Shown: positions 1-5,033 of the stretch, one piece after another | How positions within the stretch are numbered: the stretch's first letter is position 1 | How the letters are laid out: every line of letters begins with the position of its first letter | Assembly (NCBI GenBank): GCA_003455715.1 | Contig: DMQJ01000250.1 | Coordinates: 4,388-9,420 of the forward strand | DNA from: Acidimicrobiaceae bacterium | GTDB taxonomy: Bacteria; Actinomycetota; Acidimicrobiia; Acidimicrobiales; Ilumatobacteraceae | DNA: 5,033 nucleotides | Direction of reading: 5' to 3' | Made by a program: the position numbers and the translations under genes | The notes under the pieces: generated by a model | Told to the model about the DNA's origin: nothing | Seen by the model: the letters and a program-made list of their open reading frames with translations, nothing else | Database searches by the model: none

Positions 1-482
<482 letters not shown>

Positions 483-486
<4 letters not shown>

Positions 487-1358
487 TCAACGGCTTCTTT
501 CCCGGCACGCACGGTGTCGAGGTAGACGGACGTGGCTTCGTGTGCGGCGCGGATGAGGTCGCCCGTGTCGTCCATGCTGCGCCACGCCAACTGGCGGCGG
601 TCGTCCATTGCCAAGCGGTGACCGCTCGGCAGGACATGGACGTCGATGTCGTCGCCGATTCCGGCCAGGTAGGTGGCGAAGCGATGGCGTCGGGCAATCT
701 CGAAGGCGACGAGCGGCGCCTGGTGCAAGCGAGTGGGCACCGGGAGCGCTTGCTCGATGCGGCCGACCTGCAGGACGTACACCTCGGTGCAGCCCATCGC
801 CACCGCCCGATCGAGCGGGATCGAGTTCACCAACCCGCCGTCGTAGTAGTGGCGACCGTTGAGTGCGACGGGCGGCAACAAGCCGGGGATGGCGCAGGAG
901 GCCAACAGCGCATCGACGAGCGGCCCCTCGGTGAACCAGTGCTCGGATGCATCCTCGATGCAGGCAGCGACGCAGTGGAACTCGACAGCAAGGTCGGCGA
1001 AGCGTCGGTTGGGCAGTGCAGCCAGCGCGTCCCGCAACCCGTCGGATGAGAACAGCGACGAACGGCGACCGATGAACGAGCGAACCCGATCGAGCACGGT
1101 GGCGTCGGCGATCACCGACGACGCACGGGTCTCCCAGAACGTCTGCAACGCCTGCATGCCGGCGATGGTGGGGTCGGCAGCGAACCAGGCTCCGTTGACG
1201 GCCCCGATGGAACACCCCACCACAAGGTCGGGCACCACACCGTGCTCGGCAAGTGCCCGCAGCATGCCCACTTCGACCGCACCCCACTTGCCTCCACCGC
1301 CGAGCACGATGCCGACGCGAGGGCTTGAGGTCGTGCCAGTGGAGGCCGGATGGAGCAC
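483..1358 (-). CDS. Patatin-like phospholipase family protein
   Basis: Predicted 291-residue cytosolic or membrane-associated serine hydrolase of the patatin family, which cleaves acyl esters of phospholipids or other lipids using a Ser-Asp dyad. All family landmarks are present in order. The glycine-rich oxyanion loop GGGGKWG is at residues 20-26, the nucleophile elbow GCSIG at 48-52 (Ser50), and the catalytic Asp173 in DGG at 173-175, preceded by the conserved CAIPGLLPPV stretch (155-164). The usual Arg/Lys position of the GGGx[R/K]G loop is Trp25, with Lys at 24. The length suits short bacterial patatins, and there is no signal peptide or membrane helix. The start is uncertain: GTG at 1358-1356 is the last plausible start before the conserved VGIVLGGGG strand and has no clear Shine-Dalgarno. 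A longer reading frame back to 2039 only runs antisense-of-frame through the DUF4389 gene and is not credible. It lies 41 bp after the DUF4389 stop and overlaps the next gene by 4 bp, so it is mid-operon. The true lipid substrate cannot be read from the sequence. Confidence 0.9.
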
Positions 1359-1399
1359 GGCCGCAGAGTATCGAACGCTCGGGTCGGCGCCAGCCAGTG

Positions 1400-2005
1400 T
1401 CAGGCGGCGTGCACGCCGAACTTCGGGTAGTCGTTCTGCACCATCGCGGTGTACGCCCACACGCGGTAGTAGTAGTTGCTCACCTGGATGAGGAAGCGCC
1501 GCATGCCCTGGGGCCATGCCCCAGTGAAGAGCACAGCGAACCAGCCGATGAAGGCCACGAGGCCGGCGGCGATGAAGTAGATCGCGAGAACGATGTAGTG
1601 AGGGATGGCCTTGAAGATGTTCAGTGCAGCACCACGTCCAACCACTTCGGGCACAGGCGGCAGCGTGAGGCGCACAGGAGGGTAGGCGCCATTGTCGACG
1701 GCATCGTTGTTGAAGTCGAACGGCGGGTACACCTCGGAGAAGCCGAACAGGAAGCCACTGGCGCGGGTGTTGTAGCGCTCGTGCATCGCCATGATGCCGT
1801 ACATGCCTGGGTGGAGGCGGCCAGTGGCGATGAACATCACCCAGTACACGAGGAAGACGACTTGGGCGAGGATGCGCAGGCCGTACAGCACGATCATGTG
1901 CGGGATGACGAGCACCCAGTTCACGAGCGGACGCCAGCGCGTCACCTCGTAGGGCGAGTCGACCACCAGGTAGGTGTCGACGGTGGAGGTGGATGTGTCG
2001 GTCAT
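1400..2005 (-). CDS. DUF4389 domain-containing membrane protein
   Basis: 201-residue integral membrane protein matching the DUF4389 family; its molecular function is unknown. The protein is an internal duplication with exactly 100-residue spacing. IPH (34-36) repeats at 134-136, TG (61-62) at 161-162, GM (67-68) at 167-168, Arg81 at 181, and YPPF (93-96) as YPKF (193-196). Each half has a hydrophobic span (about 28-60 and 128-160), probably one long or two short helices, ending in TG. Between them is a soluble linker rich in Pro and Asp/Asn (97-125). A short Thr/Ser-rich N-terminus precedes the first repeat and there is no cleavable signal. The ATG at 2005-2003 has a good Shine-Dalgarno (GGGAGGAC at 2018-2011). 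It is first in the leftward operon, ahead of the patatin-like hydrolase, and so may act at the membrane with it, which is only a positional argument. Confidence 0.9.
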   Translation of the reverse strand: MTDTSTSTVDTYLVVDSPYEVTRWRPLVNWVLVIPHMIVLYGLRILAQVVFLVYWVMFIATGRLHPGMYGIMAMHERYNTRASGFLFGFSEVYPPFDFNNDAVDNGAYPPVRLTLPPVPEVVGRGAALNIFKAIPHYIVLAIYFIAAGLVAFIGWFAVLFTGAWPQGMRRFLIQVSNYYYRVWAYTAMVQNDYPKFGVHAA

Positions 2006-2010
2006 GAGGT

Positions 2011-2018
2011 GTCCTCCC
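2011..2018 (-). promoter_or_regulatory. Ribosome binding site of the DUF4389 gene
   Basis: On the minus strand GGGAGGAC lies 5 bases before the ATG at 2005. It is a strong Shine-Dalgarno match and fixes this start over any upstream codon. Confidence 0.7.
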
Positions 2019-2139
2019 GCTGCGCAGCACGGTGGGCATCGACGGTGTGCGGCACGATCATCCTATTCCCACCGAACGAACGCTGTGGGTGGCCACGACA
2101 CTGGCGTTCCACCACCTTGAGCGTTATGCTCCCGGCCAC

Positions 2140-2146
2140 GGGAGGG
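2140..2146 (+). promoter_or_regulatory. Ribosome binding site of the HD-GYP gene
   Basis: GGGAGGG sits 3 bases before the ATG at 2150; the GGAGG core (2141-2145) is 4 bases away, slightly close but strong. It favours ATG 2150 over the in-frame ATG at 2126, which has no such sequence ahead of it. Confidence 0.6.
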
Positions 2147-2149
2147 CTA

Positions 2150-3688
2150 ATGGACGACTTTGCGCCAGGCTCTGATGAGTTCACGACGTCGCAGACCAAG
2201 GCGGCCTTCGATGCTGCGGTCACCGAGTTGATGGCGCACAGCCCCGTGCCGATGTGGATCTTCGAGCAGTCCACGCTGCGCTTCCTGGCCGTGAACGAGT
2301 CCGCCGTGTCGTTGTACGGCTGGAGCCGTGAGGAGTTCGCAGGCATGACCATCGCCGACATTCGTCCACCGGGCGAGGTCGCGGCGCTACGCGAGCACCT
2401 CAGTGACGCTGAGGTCGATGAGACGTTCCACGACTCGGGTCTGTGGCGACACCTCACCAAGGACGGTCGGCTGCTGACGATGCACATCACGTCGTACCAC
2501 TTGCGACTGCTCGGCCGACATGTCGTGATGGTTGCCGCGCTCGACCAGACTGCCGTGGATCACGCGACCCGGCGCACCGCCGCCCTGTATCGACTGGGGC
2601 AGTTGGCCGACCTGAGCGACACCGCAACCTTTCTCGATGGGGTCGCCGACGTGATCGGGCAAGCGCTCGATAGCACACACGCAGCGCTCTTCCTCATCAA
2701 CGACCAGCAGCCGGGCCAGCTCACAATGGCGTCGGCAACGTCGCCGTGGCGCGACCAGCTGACGGCAGAGGTCGGCGATGCAATTTCGATTGATGAGGCG
2801 AGCGTGTGGTCCGGGGCACGCGTGCGCCGTGACGCCTTCATCGACAACGAGGCAACGGGCAACCAGCAACTGGCCTCCGACTTTCGGGCCGACGACCTCC
2901 TCCGCGCCGCCGTGGTGCCCACGCTCAGAGGCGATCAGGCCGCCGCACTCGTGGCCGTCGCCAACAAGCCTGGCCGCTACACGGCCGACGACGTGGAGAC
3001 TGCTCGGTCGTTGGGCGACATCGCCCTTCATCTCTTGGAAGGCAAGCGGGCGCACGATGGCCAACGTGCGGCGCTGCACCGTTACGAGCGTGCCGCTTGG
3101 GCGGCGGTGGAGGCACTCGCTCGCGCCACCGAAGCGCGCGACCCATACACAGCAGGGCATCAGCATCGGGTCGGCGTCCTCGCTTCGCACATCGGGAATC
3201 GGCTCGGGCTGCCGCAGGGCGAAGTGGATGGCTTGCAGGTGGCTGGCGCCCTCCACGACCTCGGCAAGATCGCCATTCCGGCCGAGATCCTCACCAAGCC
3301 GGGACGGTTGAGCGAGGTGGAGATGGCGCTCGTTCGTACGCACACCGACATCGGCGGTGACATCCTCCGCGAGATCGACTTTCCATGGCCGGTGCGCGAT
3401 GTGGTGACGCAACACCACGAACGGCTCGACGGGAGCGGGTACCCGGCGGGCCTCAGCGGCGACGAGATCTGCCTCGCCGCACGTATCGTCGGCGTGGCCG
3501 ACGTGGTCGATGCGATGACGTCGATGCGACCGTATCGATCTGCGGTCGGGGTCGATGCCGCCATCGCCGAACTCATGAACCACCGGGGCGTCCTGTATCA
3601 GTCCGACATTGTCGACGCCGCGGTCGACGTGCTGCACGAGTTCGGAGGCGTGCCGCCGCATGTACCTGCTGCGGTGCTCGTGAGCTGA
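2150..3688 (+). CDS. PAS-GAF-HD-GYP protein, predicted cyclic di-GMP phosphodiesterase
   Basis: 512-residue soluble sensor-output protein. A PAS domain (about 25-135; VNESAVSLYGWSREEF at 48-63 is typical) is followed by a GAF domain (about 145-298) and an HD-GYP domain (about 318-508). HD-GYP enzymes hydrolyse c-di-GMP to pGpG or GMP with a di- or tri-metal centre. The expected motifs are all intact: TAGHQHRV (334-341, His337), the HD pair in ALHDLGKIAIP (His369-Asp370, Lys373), HTDIG (His398), HHERLDGSGYP (422-432, including the GYP signature), ARIVGVADVVDAM (444-456) and RPYR (460-463). No transmembrane helix is present, so it should sense a cytosolic signal or ligand through PAS/GAF; the ligand cannot be read from the sequence. 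No receiver, GGDEF or EAL domain is present. ATG 2150 is chosen for its Shine-Dalgarno. A longer frame back to 1253 runs antisense over the DUF4389 and patatin genes and is rejected. It is probably monocistronic, as the next gene converges on it. Confidence 0.93.
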   Translation: MDDFAPGSDEFTTSQTKAAFDAAVTELMAHSPVPMWIFEQSTLRFLAVNESAVSLYGWSREEFAGMTIADIRPPGEVAALREHLSDAEVDETFHDSGLWRHLTKDGRLLTMHITSYHLRLLGRHVVMVAALDQTAVDHATRRTAALYRLGQLADLSDTATFLDGVADVIGQALDSTHAALFLINDQQPGQLTMASATSPWRDQLTAEVGDAISIDEASVWSGARVRRDAFIDNEATGNQQLASDFRADDLLRAAVVPTLRGDQAAALVAVANKPGRYTADDVETARSLGDIALHLLEGKRAHDGQRAALHRYERAAWAAVEALARATEARDPYTAGHQHRVGVLASHIGNRLGLPQGEVDGLQVAGALHDLGKIAIPAEILTKPGRLSEVEMALVRTHTDIGGDILREIDFPWPVRDVVTQHHERLDGSGYPAGLSGDEICLAARIVGVADVVDAMTSMRPYRSAVGVDAAIAELMNHRGVLYQSDIVDAAVDVLHEFGGVPPHVPAAVLVS

Positions 3689-3699
3689 GTCGGCTCAGC
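3684..3699. terminator. Small hairpin spanning both convergent stop codons, possible bidirectional terminator
   Basis: GCTGAG (3684-3689), loop TCGG, CTCAGC (3694-3699) form a perfect 6-bp stem. The TGA of the HD-GYP gene (3686-3688) and the TGA of the leftward PanB-like gene (3697-3695) sit in opposite arms. There is no U-run on either side, so it is not a classic intrinsic terminator. It may act weakly in both directions or be a by-product of two TGA/TCA stops meeting. Confidence 0.4.
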
Positions 3700-4516
3700 C
3701 GCTCAACGACTCGACGAAGCGGGCGAGTTCGTCCGGAGCGATTCGACCAACCTCCTCAGCGGCAGGAAAGCTGCCGCCGACTACATCGGCTCGAAACGCG
3801 CTCAGGGCACGGACGCGCTCGTCGGCGATCTGACGTTGGAGTGACGCCACGTCGCCGTACGAGCGGGCATGGCGCGGCACTCGGGAACTCTCGCCCACGA
3901 TGTCGGACTGGAACAGGAACATCACGTCGGCGTGCGGCCCCGACCCGAGGGAGATGGTGGCCATGCTCGTGCGCGGAGTGATTTCGGCCAGCACGTCGGC
4001 GGCGATGAGTTCGCACTCCACTGCGAACGCGCCGGCTGCTTCAAGCTGTTGGAACTGGCGCCACAACGACGCCGCCTCGGCGGCGGTGCGACCGACCGTG
4101 CGCACGCCACCCAGCTCATTGGAGCGCTTGGGCACGAACCCGAGGTGACCCATCACTGGCACGCCCTCGTCGGCAAGCAGCCTGACAGCGTCGAGTCGGC
4201 GAGCGGTGATGACCGCGTCGGCCCCAGCGCTGAGTGAACGGAACGCCGTGGCGAGCAGGTCGTCGAGGGTGATCTCGCCGCCAAAGTCGATGGCAGCGGT
4301 GACGAAGAGTCGGCTCGAGCCGCGGCGCACGTCGGGCACGGCAGCCGCGAGGCACACCACCATGTCGATACCTGCAGCCTCCGCCGCTGCGGCTTCCTCT
4401 GCCGTGCCGGCGGTGACCTGCACATACCGGCGGCCGGTGCCCTTGAGCCCGGTGATGGAGGCGACGGTGACCGTGCGATCGGCGTCGCGTCCGTTGAAGT
4501 CGAGAATGCGAGTCAT
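3695..4516 (-). CDS. Divergent PanB (ketopantoate hydroxymethyltransferase)-like protein
   Basis: 273 residues, close to the usual PanB length of about 260-280. The C-terminal two thirds follow the PanB barrel clearly: GVPVMGHLGFVPK (118-130; His124 matches the conserved MGHLGL histidine), LGG (135-137), GAFAVECEL (162-170; Glu167 matches the catalytic Glu of LECVP), SLGSGPHAD (189-197, compare GIGAGxxxDG) and GGSFPAAEE (247-255, compare GxFPxxEH). The N-terminal third diverges. The VGDS metal-binding motif is replaced by VVCLAAA (53-59), the ADLPF aspartate by AAIDF (74-78), and the VKxEGG lysine/glutamate by VITARR (102-107). By eye, all three Mg ligands known from E. coli PanB (Asp45, Asp84, Glu114) are gone. 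It is therefore unlikely to make ketopantoate; another reaction of the PEP mutase/isocitrate lyase-like barrel superfamily is possible but unidentified. The gene symbol is withheld for this reason. ATG 4516 is 14 bp after the SRPBCC gene stop, with no clear Shine-Dalgarno, so the two are probably co-transcribed. Confidence 0.8.
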   Translation of the reverse strand: MTRILDFNGRDADRTVTVASITGLKGTGRRYVQVTAGTAEEAAAAEAAGIDMVVCLAAAVPDVRRGSSRLFVTAAIDFGGEITLDDLLATAFRSLSAGADAVITARRLDAVRLLADEGVPVMGHLGFVPKRSNELGGVRTVGRTAAEAASLWRQFQQLEAAGAFAVECELIAADVLAEITPRTSMATISLGSGPHADVMFLFQSDIVGESSRVPRHARSYGDVASLQRQIADERVRALSAFRADVVGGSFPAAEEVGRIAPDELARFVESLSG

Positions 4517-4525
4517 CGTCGATGA
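4513..4525. repeat. 13-bp inverted repeat over the PanB-like start codon
   Basis: TCATCG (4513-4518), a single central T, then CGATGA (4520-4525). The left arm contains the complement of the ATG. The loop is too small for an RNA hairpin, so only a DNA-binding role would make sense; a dyad this short is also likely by chance. Confidence 0.25.
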
Positions 4526-4530
4526 TCGTG

Positions 4531-5010
4531 TCAGCCGCCGGTGGCAACGCGCTCGAGGTTGGCGACGCTTTGCTCCAGCATTGCAACCGGCACGATCGGC
4601 CAGGTGCGTCCGGCGGCCCGCAACGCCTCGACGATGTTGCTCCAGTCGCAGTAGTTGGTGACATCAGTGGTGTGGTCGTCGACCGGGTCGAGCTGCCAGC
4701 CGTACACATGGCCGAGCGGTGGTTGATCGACGGCTCCGATCGTCCACTCCACAAGACGACCGGGCACCAGCTGAGTGACGGTGTTGCGCACGGTGTACTT
4801 GCCCAGACCTGGAATGTCGTTCAGCGGGGCGCGGTCCATCGCCATGTCGAACGTGTCGCCGACTGCCGTGACAGGACGCGCATCAGGAGCGGCCGCGAGC
4901 ATGCCCGAGCCGTCGATGCGCACATGTCCAGCAGGGTCGCTGACGATTGCGTAGATGACCTCGGCAGACGCGGCGATACGAAGGGTGACGGCGACTCGTT
5001 CAGCAGACAT
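4531..5010 (-). CDS. SRPBCC family protein (polyketide cyclase/dehydrase and lipid-transport-like)
   Basis: 159-residue soluble protein with the START/Bet v 1-like SRPBCC outline, a helix-grip fold that encloses a hydrophobic ligand. Visible features are the first strand and helix (VTLRIAASAEVIYAIVSDP, 8-26), IDGSG (32-36), GDTFDM (51-56), the central strands TQLVPGRLVEWTIG (79-92) and YGWQLDP (103-109), and a C-terminal amphipathic helix (about 143-157, MLEQSVANLERV) that usually closes the pocket. Members bind or act on lipids, polyketides or other hydrophobic molecules; the ligand here is unknown. There is no signal peptide. The start is ambiguous: ATG at 5010 gives MSAERVAV, typical of relatives, while GTG at 5019 would add three residues and has GGGG (5028-5025) ahead of it. 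It is the first gene of the pair with the PanB-like protein; its promoter lies at or beyond the window end. Confidence 0.85.
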   Translation of the reverse strand: MSAERVAVTLRIAASAEVIYAIVSDPAGHVRIDGSGMLAAAPDARPVTAVGDTFDMAMDRAPLNDIPGLGKYTVRNTVTQLVPGRLVEWTIGAVDQPPLGHVYGWQLDPVDDHTTDVTNYCDWSNIVEALRAAGRTWPIVPVAMLEQSVANLERVATGG

Positions 5011-5033
5011 AGGGGCCACCGTACCCCGCCGTG

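Larger units (their letters stand above)
2006..2149. promoter_or_regulatory. Divergent intergenic region with nested dyad symmetry
   Basis: These 144 bp separate the leftward DUF4389 operon from the rightward HD-GYP gene and should hold promoters for both. Candidate -10 elements are weak: TAGGAT on the minus strand (2065-2060) and TATGCT on the plus strand (about 2125-2130), neither with a convincing -35. A dyad is visible: GAACGC at 2078-2083 and GCGTTC at 2104-2109, with the perfect 8-bp palindrome GTGGCCAC (2089-2096) almost at its centre (centres 2093.5 and 2092.5). This could be a regulator site or a chance arrangement; no known operator is recognised. Confidence 0.35.

Noticed and set aside
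540..1049. Plus-strand 169-codon frame opposite the patatin gene
   Set aside because: No domain, and the minus strand shows all patatin catalytic motifs.
1359..2039. N-terminal extension of the patatin frame to 518 residues
   Set aside because: The extension overlaps the recognisable DUF4389 gene in another frame on the same strand, and its translation is Arg/His/Pro-rich without family features.
1253..2149. Long open frame extending the HD-GYP gene upstream by 299 codons
   Set aside because: It runs antisense over the DUF4389 and patatin genes, has low-complexity His/Arg/Glu-rich content and no domain; a good ribosome binding site supports the ATG at 2150.
2387..3661. 424-codon open frame on the minus strand opposite the HD-GYP gene
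   Set aside because: It is a GC-rich shadow: the plus strand encodes intact PAS, GAF and HD-GYP motifs, and the antisense product has no recognisable domain.

Overview
The window looks like a GC-rich actinobacterial chromosome fragment. The protein set (DUF4389 membrane protein, short patatin-like hydrolase, membrane-anchored acyltransferase-like N-terminus, SRPBCC protein, PanB-like protein) resembles Acidimicrobiia (Ilumatobacter/Microthrix-type) genomes. That placement is an impression from protein style, not a search result. The left edge is almost certainly a contig end: bases 1-198 are homopolymer-rich G/C text, including a 31-base C run, and carry no credible biology.

Layout. (1) A leftward lipid- and membrane-flavoured operon occupies about 2005 to the left edge: a DUF4389 membrane protein, a patatin-like serine hydrolase 41 bp downstream, and the N-terminus of an integral membrane protein whose ATG overlaps the patatin stop (ATGA). 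(2) A 144-bp divergent intergenic region follows. (3) A rightward PAS-GAF-HD-GYP protein (2150-3688) has every motif expected of a c-di-GMP phosphodiesterase. (4) It converges on a second leftward pair, an SRPBCC/polyketide-cyclase-like protein (4531-5010) followed 14 bp later by a divergent PanB (ketopantoate hydroxymethyltransferase)-like protein (3695-4516). Only 6 bases separate the convergent stop codons, and both stops lie inside one small hairpin.

How the genes may work together. Patatin hydrolases release acyl chains from lipids and the truncated downstream gene resembles a lipid acyltransferase, so the left operon could remodel or turn over membrane lipids, with DUF4389 as a membrane partner of unknown role. 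The HD-GYP protein is a cytosolic sensor and c-di-GMP-degrading enzyme whose link to either neighbour is only positional. The PanB-like/SRPBCC pair is the least explained part: the PanB fold is recognisable, but the metal-binding residues of true PanB appear to be missing, so it is probably not a pantothenate enzyme. I see no RNA genes, CRISPR arrays, insertion sequences or phage genes, and no convincing evidence of an entirely new system.
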